37,906 bases of DNA from RGIG7378 sp045588325 (GTDB lineage Bacteria; Bacillota; Clostridia; RGIG7378): NCBI GenBank assembly GCA_045588325.1, contig JAZNEA010000051.1, forward strand, positions 1 to 37,906, in the 5' to 3' direction. The first letter of the stretch is position 1. Each line of letters starts with the position of its first letter. Of the stretch, positions 17,093-24,987 are shown in pieces. A program made the translations under genes and the position numbers. Below the pieces are notes generated by a model. That model was not told the origin of the DNA. It was given only the letters and a program-made list of their open reading frames with translations, and searched no databases.

Positions 17093-19510
17093 TTATTTGA
17101 GTTCCGCAATGGTAACTCCTGTGTCTCCCTCTCCTGCTACACCCAGCCTGAATGACTTGATCCTTGGGTGTCTCCTGAGGAAATCGTGGACGCCGCTCCT
17201 CAATGATCCGGTGCCCTTTCCATGAACTATTGTAACTGTTGCCAACCCGGCCATCAAGGCATCGTCCAAATATTTATCCAGCCTCTCAATGCCGTCAGCC
17301 ACCAGCTCTCCACGCAGGTCTATCTTGGCATCTGTAGATGCAGCCTTGACTATACGAGGTGTCTGTGGAGCCTGCCTGGGGGTCCTGGGCTGTTGCTTTG
17401 CAGGTTGAGCCTTTACCTTATCAACCAACCTGAGGTCTGAAACCTTGGCCATGGTCTTGAGGGCTCCGATTCGCACCTGAACCTGACCATTTTTGTTGGG
17501 CAACGACTCGACTACAGCCATCTGGTTCAGAGTGGCCAACCGAACGTTCTGTCCCACCTTGAGGGTACTTGGGTCAGGGGCCGTGCCTGTATCTACAGGT
17601 CCATAGTCTCCTGCCTCGCTAATATGGCCCTCTTGTTCACGGACTCTGGCTCGCAGTTCCTCGGATGCCTTGCCATAATCTTGGCTACGGTAGTTCTCAT
17701 AGAGTTTGCGAGTCTCGTCCAAAATATCTCCCATTTCGTCCTTGGCCCTGGAGACAATCCGTCGTGCATCCGCCTTGGCATCTGAGATAATGGTATCCCT
17801 CCTGCCCTCCAGCTGGTGAATCTCCCTCTCCAACTGCTCTATGCGGCCCTCGGCCTCCTCCAACATCTTGGCTGCTCTGGCTCGGTCCTCCTCAGCCTCC
17901 TGTCGATTCTGCTCGATGCTCACCAACATGTCCTCAAATTTGAGTTCGTCCTGGGTGACCATTTCCTTGGCCCTGTCAATGAGAAAGTCCCAGAGGCCCA
18001 GCCTGGAAGAAATGGCAAACGCATTGGATTTACCTGGTATGCCAATCAGCAATTTATATACGGGTTGTAATGTTTTGACGTCAAATTCGCAACATCCGTT
18101 CTCTATTCCCGGTGTTGTGGACGCAAATACCTTAAGTTCGCTGTAATGGGTAGTGGCCATACATGTTACGCCCGACTTGTTCAGGTGCTCCAAAATAGAC
18201 ATGGCCAAGCCAGCTCCCTCTGTGGGGTCTGTGCCTGACCCCAATTCGTCCAGAAGCACAAGTGTCCTGCCCTCTATTGAGCTCAATATATCCACAATAT
18301 TGGTCATATGGGCCGAGAAGGTGGACAAATTCTGTTCGATGCTCTGCTCATCACCAATGTCTGCAAAAATGCTATCGAAAACGGACATCCTGCTGGCATG
18401 GGATGCGGGAATCTGCAATCCTGCCTGTGTCATCAGCTGCATCAGTCCAACAGTCTTGAGAGACACAGTCTTGCCTCCTGTATTAGGTCCGGTTATTACC
18501 AGTATCCGGAACTTTTCGCCGAGGTGGCAGTCAATGGGAACCACCCTGTCCCGTGGGATCAATGGGTGTCTGCCTCTGCGAATGTCGATTATGCCCTTGT
18601 CGTTCATTACGGGTGTGGCACATTCGTAATCCAGGGCGAATTTCGCCTTGGCAAACACAAAATCTATGCGAGCCAGAACCTCTACGTCCAGCAACAAGCC
18701 AGTCAAATCGCCATATGCCATGGCGGTCAACTGTGCCAGGATGCGTTCGATCTCCAGCTGCTCCTTGATGCGCAGTTCCCTTATCTTGTTGTCTGCCTCC
18801 ACAACAGCCATGGGTTCGATGAATACAGTGGCTCCGCTGGAGGATGTGTCGTGGACAATACCTGGAATTTCGTTTTTGTTCTCGGCCTTAACAGGCACAA
18901 CATACCTGTCTCCCCTCATGGAGATCAGCGTGTCCTGCATATATTTGGAATACTTGGATGATTTGATGAGCTCATTCAGTTTGTCTCTGATGCCGGTCTG
19001 CAGATCTGCAATCCTGCGCCTGATGGAATAGAGCTCCGGTGAGGCATCATCTGCAAATTCGTTTTCGCCAATGATGGCAGAGGTTATGGCTGTCTCAAGC
19101 CTGCGATCCACAAACAATGTGGCGATCATCTCCTCCACCGGGTCGGGCAAACTATCCTCTGCTGGCAGATTTCTCCTGTCCTTGGAGTCGGCACTGTACG
19201 AAACAAGCTGTCTGGACACCCTCAGGGTCTCTGCAATACCCAGCAAATCCCAGGAATTCATAAGACCATCCTTGGCCAATCTGGACAACGTAGAGCGTAT
19301 ATCCTTGAGGGCAAACAGCGGTGGGTTGCCGCATTTAATCAGGAACTGGACGGCACTCTCTGTCTCTGCCAGCAAATCCAGCACCTGCTGATAATCTGTA
19401 GTTGGTGTCAGCTCATGGCACAACTCAATGCCGACTGGAGTAACTCCATAGCCGGCCAATATGTTGGTTATCTTGTCAAATTCTAATGTCTTAAGTGTGC
19501 GCTGATTCAT
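17093..19510 (-). CDS. mutS2: MutS2 with Smr endonuclease domain
   Basis: MutS-family ATPase that in Firmicutes suppresses homologous recombination and/or rescues collided ribosomes, 805 residues. The core and clamp helices are followed by Walker A GPNTGGKT (341-348), signature SIFADIGDEQSIEQNLSTFS, Walker B DELGSGTDP (421-429), a long coiled coil of about 110 residues (EEDRARAAKMLEEAEGRIEQ onward), a KOW-like segment, and a C-terminal Smr domain from about residue 730 with HGKGTG. There is no N-terminal mismatch-recognition domain, as expected for MutS2. The start is the ATG at 19510, where family homology begins and 7 bases after the scpB stop; the reading frame runs 54 codons further upstream without homology. 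The ribosome binding site (TAAGG) is weak and close. Confidence 0.96.
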   Translation of the reverse strand: MNQRTLKTLEFDKITNILAGYGVTPVGIELCHELTPTTDYQQVLDLLAETESAVQFLIKCGNPPLFALKDIRSTLSRLAKDGLMNSWDLLGIAETLRVSRQLVSYSADSKDRRNLPAEDSLPDPVEEMIATLFVDRRLETAITSAIIGENEFADDASPELYSIRRRIADLQTGIRDKLNELIKSSKYSKYMQDTLISMRGDRYVVPVKAENKNEIPGIVHDTSSSGATVFIEPMAVVEADNKIRELRIKEQLEIERILAQLTAMAYGDLTGLLLDVEVLARIDFVFAKAKFALDYECATPVMNDKGIIDIRRGRHPLIPRDRVVPIDCHLGEKFRILVITGPNTGGKTVSLKTVGLMQLMTQAGLQIPASHASRMSVFDSIFADIGDEQSIEQNLSTFSAHMTNIVDILSSIEGRTLVLLDELGSGTDPTEGAGLAMSILEHLNKSGVTCMATTHYSELKVFASTTPGIENGCCEFDVKTLQPVYKLLIGIPGKSNAFAISSRLGLWDFLIDRAKEMVTQDELKFEDMLVSIEQNRQEAEEDRARAAKMLEEAEGRIEQLEREIHQLEGRRDTIISDAKADARRIVSRAKDEMGDILDETRKLYENYRSQDYGKASEELRARVREQEGHISEAGDYGPVDTGTAPDPSTLKVGQNVRLATLNQMAVVESLPNKNGQVQVRIGALKTMAKVSDLRLVDKVKAQPAKQQPRTPRQAPQTPRIVKAASTDAKIDLRGELVADGIERLDKYLDDALMAGLATVTIVHGKGTGSLRSGVHDFLRRHPRIKSFRLGVAGEGDTGVTIAELK

Positions 19511-19517
19511 AGCCTTA

Positions 19518-20183
19518 CTAATCGAGCTTTGGCAGCTCTGTTGTCTGCTCCAGCTGAACGTCGGAGAACATCTCGTCGGATAGAGACATTTGCTCTCCAG
19601 GCTCCTCCTCTGTGTCTGGGAATGGTGGCAAATCTGCCAGGGAACTATATCCCATACAACGGAGGAATTCATCTGTGGTGGAGTAGGTGATGGGGCGTCC
19701 GGGAATGTCCAATCTGCCTGACTCGTAGATCAATCCTCTCTCCATGAGTTTTGCAATGGAACTATCGCTGCCTACGCCACGGATTTTCTCTATAACGGCC
19801 CTGATGACAGGCTGCTTGTATGCCACGATAGAAAGAACCTCGTATGCTGCCTGTGAAAGTTGCTGTCTTTTTTCGATTTCGGCCAACTGACAGATGTAGT
19901 CGAACATGCTGGAATCGGTGACCATCTGGAATGCGTTGTTGATACGAATAACCCTGAGACCTCTGCTGTCTCCGGAATAATCCAACTGCAACTGCAGACC
20001 TGCGTCCTCTATCTGAGAAATGTCTGCCTGAATAGTATCTGCAAGGCGATTGATAGAAACTGGCTCACCTGCTGTAAAGAGCAGTGCCTCTACAATACCC
20101 TTGATCTGCTCCATGGATTTGCCGCTGGAAACCCTGTTTGTGCCATATGCAGGTGTTATCTGGTCATCCAGTATTTTGCTCAT
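19518..20183 (-). CDS. scpB: ScpB, segregation and condensation protein B
   Basis: Kleisin-interacting subunit of the SMC-ScpAB condensin, which organises and segregates the chromosome. The 221-residue protein has two winged-helix domains: IKGIVEALLFTAGEPVSINRLAD in the first, and QAAYEVLSIVAYKQPV, IEKIRGVGSDSSIAKLMERGLI and TTDEFLRCMG in the second. An acidic tail follows. The start at 20183 is one base after the scpA stop and is preceded by GGAGGAGACC. An internal ATG at 20114, where homology begins, lacks a ribosome binding site. Confidence 0.96.
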   Translation of the reverse strand: MSKILDDQITPAYGTNRVSSGKSMEQIKGIVEALLFTAGEPVSINRLADTIQADISQIEDAGLQLQLDYSGDSRGLRVIRINNAFQMVTDSSMFDYICQLAEIEKRQQLSQAAYEVLSIVAYKQPVIRAVIEKIRGVGSDSSIAKLMERGLIYESGRLDIPGRPITYSTTDEFLRCMGYSSLADLPPFPDTEEEPGEQMSLSDEMFSDVQLEQTTELPKLD

Positions 20184-20184
20184 A

Positions 20185-20979
20185 TTAGGTCTCCTCCTCA
20201 AATCCTGTACCGGCTCCGGACAAGTCAATGTTGTCCTTTACGGCCTGTACGTTAATATCTCCAAACAATTTGTTCTGCCTAAGCTTGACCTGTTGCATCC
20301 TGGACAGCTCCAAAACCGCCATGAATGCTGCTACCACCTCGGATTTGTCCTCGGCGCTTACGTCAAACTCCTGGTTAAATACAAACTGTCCCTTGGACTT
20401 TAGTTTGCCTGCAATGGAGTTCAGAACTCTCTTGATCGGGACGCGCTCCTTCTTAACAACTCGTGGAACAGGCTTGCTCTCAATCTCCAATCTCCACTGT
20501 CTACGGCGAATAACTGCCTCGTATGCGGAGATGAAATCCTTGACCTTGATATCGTCATTGGAAAAGTCAATCCTGGCTGGCAGTGGCTCCGGCGCCTTGC
20601 CCCTGGTGCCTCCATAGGTGGCCTCTCTCTCCCTGAACATGACCGAAACCTGGCGAACGCGCTTGTACATCTCCAGACTGCGGGCCAATTCCTCTCTGGG
20701 ATCACCCTCCTCCTCTGTCTTAGGAACAGGGAGCATCATCTTTGTCTTAAGCTGCATAAGATATGCTGCCACAACGATAAACGAAGATGCCTCCTCCACG
20801 TCAAAGCTCTCTGCCCTGTACAGGTAGGACATGTACTGATCTGTTATAGCTGCAATAGGGATGTCCTTAATGTCAATCTTGCTGCGTTCAATAAGGTACA
20901 GCAACAAATCCAGAGGACCCTCAAAGTCCTCCAGTCTGATTGGTTGCAATTCCCACTGAATATTATCTCCTATTGCCAT
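20185..20979 (-). CDS. scpA: ScpA, segregation and condensation protein A (kleisin)
   Basis: Kleisin that bridges the SMC ATPase heads in bacterial condensin. The 264-residue protein opens with the family hallmark LEDFEGPLDLLLYLIERSKIDIKDIPI, then SFIVVAAYLMQLKTKMMLP. A variable charged linker and a C-terminal winged helix (SEVVAAFMAVLELSRMQQVKLRQNKLFGDI) complete it. It follows trpS after 8 bases and is coupled to scpB. smc itself is not in the window. Confidence 0.96.
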   Translation of the reverse strand: MAIGDNIQWELQPIRLEDFEGPLDLLLYLIERSKIDIKDIPIAAITDQYMSYLYRAESFDVEEASSFIVVAAYLMQLKTKMMLPVPKTEEEGDPREELARSLEMYKRVRQVSVMFREREATYGGTRGKAPEPLPARIDFSNDDIKVKDFISAYEAVIRRRQWRLEIESKPVPRVVKKERVPIKRVLNSIAGKLKSKGQFVFNQEFDVSAEDKSEVVAAFMAVLELSRMQQVKLRQNKLFGDINVQAVKDNIDLSGAGTGFEEET

Positions 20980-20987
20980 ATGCTCTA

Positions 20988-21968
20988 TTACCTAAGGTGC
21001 ATTGCTGAACGAACATCGTCCATGGTTGCTGCTGCTCTCTCGGTGGCCTTGATCCTGCCTGCCTCCAGAACGTCGTCAATATATCCCTTGTCTGCAACGA
21101 TTGCCTGCCTGCGCTCGTAAATGGGGGTAAGGTATTCGGAAATCTTGGCGGCCAATGCTCTCTTGCATTGTACGCATCCGATACATCCGCCCTTGCACTG
21201 CTCTGTGATCTCAGGCACCTGCTCTGGATTGAACACCTTATGGTATGCGTATACGGAACAGATGTCGGGGTGGCCTGGATCTGTCTTCTTGATACGGGAA
21301 GCGTCCGTAATCATGGACATGACCTTGGTGCGAACTGTGTCTGGGTCATCTGCCAGCGCAATTGTGTTGTTGTAGCTCTTGGACATCTTGCGTCCGTCAG
21401 TGCCAGGCAGAACCTTTGCCTCTGTCATGAGAGCCTTTGGCTCAGGGAAAACAGGGCCATACAGGTGGTTGAATCGTCTGACCATCTCTCTTGTGAACTC
21501 CAGATGAGGTAGCTGGTCCTCTCCTACGGGAACTGCGTCGGCCTTGTACATAAGTATGTCGCAAGCCATGAGTGCAGGGTAGCCCAAGAATCCATAGGAA
21601 TTGATATCCTTGGATGTGAGCTGCTGAATCATATCCTTATATGTGGGGCAACGCTCCAACCAGGATAAGGGTGTAATCATGGACATTAGCAGATGTAGCT
21701 CTGCATGTTCCTTAACGTCGGACTGACGGAACACAACGCACTTGTCAGGGTCCAATCCTGCTGCCAAGTAATCTGCTACCATCTCATATGTGTTGGGTCT
21801 GATGACCTCTGTGGAATCATATCCTGTCGTAAGGGCGTGCCAATCTGCCACAAAGAAATAACAGTTATACTGATCCTGGAGTCTAACCCAGTTCTCCAGT
21901 GCTCCAAAATAATTGCCCAGGTGAAGTCTACCTGTGGGTCTCATGCCGCTAAGTATTGTGCCAGCCAT
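20988..21968 (-). CDS. trpS: Tryptophanyl-tRNA synthetase
   Basis: Class I aminoacyl-tRNA synthetase charging tRNA-Trp, 326 residues. The ATP-binding HIGH-type motif is HLGN at 16-19 (GMRPTGRLHLGNYFGAL) and the KMSKS loop is at 194-198. A zinc-type cysteine cluster, CIGCVQCK, is seen near residue 290, as in many bacterial TrpRS. The ATG at 21968 is chosen because homology begins there; the frame runs 50 codons upstream without homology. An AAGGAC lies 10-12 bases ahead. First gene of the trpS-scpA-scpB-mutS2-typA run. No T-box sequence is visible in the leader. Confidence 0.96.
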   Translation of the reverse strand: MAGTILSGMRPTGRLHLGNYFGALENWVRLQDQYNCYFFVADWHALTTGYDSTEVIRPNTYEMVADYLAAGLDPDKCVVFRQSDVKEHAELHLLMSMITPLSWLERCPTYKDMIQQLTSKDINSYGFLGYPALMACDILMYKADAVPVGEDQLPHLEFTREMVRRFNHLYGPVFPEPKALMTEAKVLPGTDGRKMSKSYNNTIALADDPDTVRTKVMSMITDASRIKKTDPGHPDICSVYAYHKVFNPEQVPEITEQCKGGCIGCVQCKRALAAKISEYLTPIYERRQAIVADKGYIDDVLEAGRIKATERAAATMDDVRSAMHLR

Positions 21969-22000
21969 AATAGTACCGTCCTTATATAGTCTATCCAAGT

Positions 22001-22029
22001 ATTTTAACACCTGGAGGGGATTGCGTAAA
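22001..22029 (-). promoter_or_regulatory. Candidate promoter of the trpS operon
   Basis: Minus strand: -35 TTTACG (22024-22029), 17 bases, -10 TAAAAT (22001-22006), about 30 bases upstream of the trpS ATG. A second, weaker possibility (TCGACA at 22234-22239, 17 bases, ATTAAT at 22211-22216) would give a leader of about 240 bases. The 323-base gap between trpS and the next gene holds these sites, the candidate RNA and a terminator. Confidence 0.45.
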
Positions 22030-22074
22030 GTACGAGGAGAGCACCTATAATAACCGTAGGGAAAGGGCTTGTGA

Positions 22075-22103
22075 TTTACGAAACAGGGTATGCTTGCTAT
22101 AAT
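22075..22103 (+). promoter_or_regulatory. Plus-strand promoter for the candidate structured RNA
   Basis: -35 TTTACG (22075-22080), exactly 17 bases, perfect -10 TATAAT (22098-22103) preceded by TGC, i.e. an extended -10. Among the best promoter matches in the window, yet no plus-strand gene follows it. Confidence 0.6.
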
Positions 22104-22108
22104 AATTA

Positions 22109-22190
22109 ACGAGAGCAACCGGTAATCGGTTAATTCTCATAAGTTTATAGTTTTTAAGCCACTTCTCTTATGAGAGTCGGCTATTTTTTT
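22109..22190 (+). ncRNA. Candidate small structured RNA or orphan attenuator
   Basis: Transcript of about 80 bases from the promoter at 22075-22103, ending in a strong intrinsic terminator. Terminator stem: arms 22157-22167 and 22172-22182, UUAU loop, one internal 2x2 mismatch, then U7 (22184-22190). Upstream hairpin: AACCG/CGGTT (22117-22121 with 22127-22131) extended by GAGA/TCTC (22111-22114 with 22135-22138). A third, competing helix is perfect over 9 bases: 22135-22143 with 22167-22175; it would break both others. This is the three-helix logic of riboswitches and attenuators, but no plus-strand gene lies downstream. No coding capacity is seen. It matches no family I know; the minus-strand complement could also fold. 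Confidence 0.5.
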
Positions 22191-22251
22191 GCTTTTTAGT
22201 AGTTTCTAGGATTAATGAAATAATCCCGATTATTGTCGATTCCTGGCGAAC

Positions 22252-22290
22252 AAAAAGAGCCACCTTTCGATGACTCTCAGCTATTTTTAA
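22252..22290. terminator. Terminator after the lipoprotein gene, possibly bidirectional
   Basis: Stem of 8 base pairs: arms 22257-22264 and 22269-22276, tetraloop. On the minus strand it is GAGUCAUC-GAAA-GGUGGCUC followed by U5, just past the stop at 22292. On plus it is followed by CAGCUAUUUUU, so it may work in both directions. Nearly identical to the terminator at 24325-24351. Confidence 0.85.
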
Positions 22291-22291
22291 C

Positions 22292-23293
22292 CTATGGCAA
22301 ACCATAAGTCCATTGTGGTCTTGGATTCGGTTCGGAGATATCCCATATGCTATTTGACCAACTTGATCCTATGTAATGAATTTTTCCCGCCGGAACCGTA
22401 GCGATCTCCTTGGGAACTTCTGCCATAGCATACATGTAAAAGGAGTTTGTGGCTTGTGAATTGGATTCAAAGATTCTTACGACAGGACACAATTCTCCAT
22501 TGTCCAGCACTAATCCCGACATCTCCAGAGCAGTCATTCCTGTGCAGCATTGCACAGAACAAATAACCAATGCCTTATTTTCGAAAAACTCCTGGCTATA
22601 CCCCAGCTCAAGGCTTAATTCTTGTAGATCCGATAGGGAATCCACAATAACAATTCCCAAATCCTCCTGCTTAGTGCCAATTTCCACCAAAGTGCGGCTG
22701 CTATACATTTCTACTATCTCATAAGGCTCGTCTGTTACCGTAAGCAGCCCAAAATCCTGTGGATTCTTCTCCAAAACGATTACTTCACCTAATTCCTGTG
22801 TTAGTTCTTCTTTGTCTACTCTGACAACAAACGAATACTTAGTAGGTTTAGCCTCCAAGTCTATGGTTTCTCTCTCTACCTGCCTTATAACAGGGCAAAT
22901 CTTATTATCCACCAGATACAAACCATAAAACTCAGCAAACCAATACTGCTTCTCTAAGGTAACATCCATAACTACAATGGCGCCAGTTTCAAAAAACTCC
23001 TCTGTAATCTGTGGATAAAAGTCCGAAATACGAACCTCTCTGGCTTGATCTATTGTCGTAATTATTAAGCCTTCATCCTCCCCGTTATAGTTCAAACTTA
23101 TATTGTCGGCAACGTGGAAATCCATGATTTCAATCTTTTGATATTGGCTTAAATCAATCTCCAAATTACTATTAGGCGTGGGCGTAGGTTCCCCACCTAT
23201 AGTATCAAGCGTAGAATCTGCACCACATCCAACTACAAGGAGAAGCGATGCTATTATCATAACAATTAGTAAGCTCTTTACTCTTCTATCCAT
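22292..23293 (-). CDS. Lipoprotein with two copies of an uncharacterised domain
   Basis: Exported protein of 333 residues that I do not recognise as a named family. Residues 1-23 form a lipoprotein signal with lipobox LLVVGC (Cys23), then a short Pro/Thr linker. Two segments look like copies of one domain: about 76-165 and 213-300 share a buried strand, EFFE followed by a hydrophobic strand, then LxLDN-x-(I/L)CPV(I/V)R and an acidic turn. The strand-rich pattern loosely recalls the PrcB C-terminal domain, but this is a guess. The ribosome binding site GGAG is 7 bases before the ATG. It has its own terminator. Neighbours give no functional clue. Confidence 0.75.
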   Translation of the reverse strand: MDRRVKSLLIVMIIASLLLVVGCGADSTLDTIGGEPTPTPNSNLEIDLSQYQKIEIMDFHVADNISLNYNGEDEGLIITTIDQAREVRISDFYPQITEEFFETGAIVVMDVTLEKQYWFAEFYGLYLVDNKICPVIRQVERETIDLEAKPTKYSFVVRVDKEELTQELGEVIVLEKNPQDFGLLTVTDEPYEIVEMYSSRTLVEIGTKQEDLGIVIVDSLSDLQELSLELGYSQEFFENKALVICSVQCCTGMTALEMSGLVLDNGELCPVVRIFESNSQATNSFYMYAMAEVPKEIATVPAGKIHYIGSSWSNSIWDISEPNPRPQWTYGLP

Positions 23294-23640
23294 GTGAACG
23301 CTCCACAGTCTTCTTGATTGATTGTTTTTGATTGATTATCTATGGCGTATACCAACTGGTTAAACAACCAAAAACACTGCTTTCTTTTTGCAACCTCGTC
23401 CTTAATGATATTTAAATACAAAAAGCGCCTATCTCTATATGGAGATTATGCGCTCGTAAACTTCCAATATTATACGGAACTGTACAAGGTAAGTCCTCCA
23501 TACAAATTTCAACCGTTCTATGTATCTGTTATTTTTATACCACAAATACTGTATTATTGTAAACAAAGGGGATACTACCTCAGAGTTAGGCACTACGAAA
23601 CTTATTTACTCCCTAACAAATGAAACACTCCCGATTATAA
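23294..23640. other. AT-rich intergenic region with a candidate promoter but no supported gene
   Basis: 347 bases without a convincing gene. A plus-strand frame of 93 codons (23342-23623) has no ribosome binding site and odd composition, and is not accepted. Minus-strand signals: a possible promoter -35 TTTACA (23558-23563), 18 bases, -10 TATAAA (23534-23539), and the hairpin described separately at 23421-23455. If the promoter serves the lipoprotein gene, the hairpin would lie within its leader. Confidence 0.5.
23421..23455 (-). terminator. Intrinsic terminator or leader attenuator
   Basis: Minus-strand hairpin: AGCGC closing stem plus AUCUC/GAGAU inner stem with a small bulge (arms about 23424-23435 and 23443-23455), followed by U5. 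It could terminate the gene ending at 23641, or attenuate the lipoprotein transcript. Confidence 0.65.
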
Positions 23641-24264
23641 CTAAATGCTCACATTTTGGGCTGTACGTCTTGTCTTTTCCAGCGAATCAATTAAATCCCG
23701 CACTCTCTTTATCGCATATCCTCGATCATACCTAGCCTGCTTCTTTTTTGCAATTTTGCAACTGTTTGTCCCCTTTTTGTGTTTAGGTGACTTCTTCTTT
23801 GCATTGATATAAGCCGGATTCAGCATTCTGTAATAATCATGCTCTACGATGTACTCCAAATATTTGACAATGCTGTCTTCGCGCACATCTTTTTGAAGGT
23901 GATATCCTTTTATCTGGCTTGTCTCACCATTTTTAGGTCGGAAACTGTTGTTGTGATATAGGACCATTTTGTCGTTTTTATCTAGGACAATCTTCCACTG
24001 GGATTTGACAGACCATACCGATAGCCTATCCTCCTCTATCCTAATAGTTATGCCGTTTTTTATTGCGAATCCTAAGATCTCATTATAATGTTCCCTATAG
24101 TGTTTAAACAAAGGGTTGCATAACATGCAATATTTATATCCTTGCTCATGGGCCTTAAATAAAGATGCTATCTCTCCCAGGTTGTCCGCACTGATTCTAT
24201 GAATACACGGACACTTCTTATTGTGGAACACTTTTACTAGGCTGTTCTTACTGTAATAATACAT
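23641..24264 (-). CDS. Uncharacterised protein with an Ada-like zinc motif
   Basis: Protein of 207 residues. The N-terminus (7-55) has NSLVKVFHNKKCPCIHRI, then GYKYCMLCNP. Spacing and flanking residues resemble the zinc-binding module of Ada (FHxxxC...GYxxCxxC), with Cys18, Cys20, Cys46 and Cys49 as candidate ligands. The middle is beta-rich (ITIRIEEDRLSVWSVKSQWKIV). The C-terminus is very basic (KKKSPKHKKGTNSCKIAKKK, then RGYAIKRVRDLIDSLEKTRR), which fits nucleic acid binding. The start at 24264 follows AGGGGGAAAG. The frame continues upstream to 24369 through a terminator and into the heptad repeat, which cannot be real coding. Function unknown; possibly of mobile origin. Confidence 0.65.
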   Translation of the reverse strand: MYYYSKNSLVKVFHNKKCPCIHRISADNLGEIASLFKAHEQGYKYCMLCNPLFKHYREHYNEILGFAIKNGITIRIEEDRLSVWSVKSQWKIVLDKNDKMVLYHNNSFRPKNGETSQIKGYHLQKDVREDSIVKYLEYIVEHDYYRMLNPAYINAKKKSPKHKKGTNSCKIAKKKQARYDRGYAIKRVRDLIDSLEKTRRTAQNVSI

Positions 24265-24324
24265 TTTCTTTCCCCCTGTTTTTATGTCACAAGCATACAC
24301 CCACAAAAGTACAAAAAACGGGAC

Positions 24325-24351
24325 AAAAAAAGAGCCACCCCTCGATGACTC
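24325..24351 (-). terminator. Intrinsic terminator of the glycosyltransferase-pncC transcript
   Basis: Stem of 8 base pairs: arms 24332-24339 and 24344-24351, minus-strand GAGUCAUC-GAGG-GGUGGCUC followed by U7. It lies beyond the heptad repeat, downstream of pncC, and is almost the same sequence as the terminator at 22252-22276. Confidence 0.88.
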
Positions 24352-24357
24352 TAACTC

Positions 24358-24470
24358 TTCACTTTTCACTCTTCACTCTTCACTTTTCACTCTTCACTTT
24401 TAACTTTTCACTTTTCACTTTTCACTTTTAACTAGCCAACTTTCTTCACTCTTATCTCTTATCTATTATC
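24358..24470. repeat. Heptad repeat element, copy 2
   Basis: Ten tandem heptads TTCACTY (one reads TTAACTT) at 24358-24427, then TTAACTA. The right flank, TAGCCAACTTTCTTCACTCTTATCTCTTATC, shares the GTTGGYTAG core and GATAAGAG words with the flank of copy 1 when read in reverse complement. The array lies between pncC and the terminator, so it is transcribed as the pncC 3' untranslated region. Confidence 0.88.
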
Positions 24471-24486
24471 TGAACTAATAGCTGCC

Positions 24487-24987
24487 CTAAAAGCTTATCT
24501 TTATCATCAGTTCCAGATATCCCATCACCGCGTCCACCGCAAATGCGCGAATCTGCTCCCTGTCATGGCACACATCACCACAGTGGATGGTAAATGACCT
24601 GACATTGCTGCCTGCACAAATACCAACGCACACTGTGCCTACCGGAGTCTTTTCTGTGCCACCGTCTGGTCCAGCGATTCCGGTAATGCCTACGCCCACC
24701 TGCGCACCTGCTGCCTTGGCTGCACCGACAGCCATCTGCAATGCAACCTGCTCGCTAACCACTCCGAACTCATCTATCGTGGCTGGCAGAACACCAACTA
24801 TGCGCTGTTTTGCCTCAGGCGAATACGTTACAAAGGATGCTGACAGCACCTGGGATGCCCCTGGCACGCCCACTATTTTTGCAGCTGCCATGCCTCCTGT
24901 GCAGGATTCGGCAAAAGCAATCTGCCATCCCTTGCGGACCAACAGGGCCACCACTCTATTCTCGACCTGTTTATGAAATAAGTCCAT
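24487..24987 (-). CDS. pncC: PncC/CinA C-terminal-type nicotinamide-nucleotide amidohydrolase
   Basis: Deamidates nicotinamide mononucleotide to nicotinate mononucleotide in the pyridine nucleotide salvage cycle. The 166-residue protein is the stand-alone CinA C-terminal domain, with AESCTGGMAA (catalytic Ser in the SCTGG loop) and GVGITGIAGPDGGTEKTPVGTV. There is no N-terminal MoCF-like domain, so it is PncC-like rather than full CinA. Its ATG overlaps the glycosyltransferase stop as TAATG. A metabolic link to the upstream glycosyltransferase is not obvious. Confidence 0.93.
   Translation of the reverse strand: MDLFHKQVENRVVALLVRKGWQIAFAESCTGGMAAAKIVGVPGASQVLSASFVTYSPEAKQRIVGVLPATIDEFGVVSEQVALQMAVGAAKAAGAQVGVGITGIAGPDGGTEKTPVGTVCVGICAGSNVRSFTIHCGDVCHDREQIRAFAVDAVMGYLELMIKISF

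Noticed and set aside
21969..22291. T-box leader for trpS
   Set aside because: Looked for the AGGGUGGNACCGCG core and a UGG specifier arrangement on the minus strand; not present.
23342..23623. Plus-strand frame of 93 codons in the AT-rich gap
   Set aside because: No ribosome binding site, aromatic-rich composition, and it crosses the terminator hairpin.
24265..24369. Upstream extension of the Ada-motif protein to 24369
   Set aside because: The extension would translate a terminator and the heptad repeat; the start at 24264 has a good ribosome binding site.
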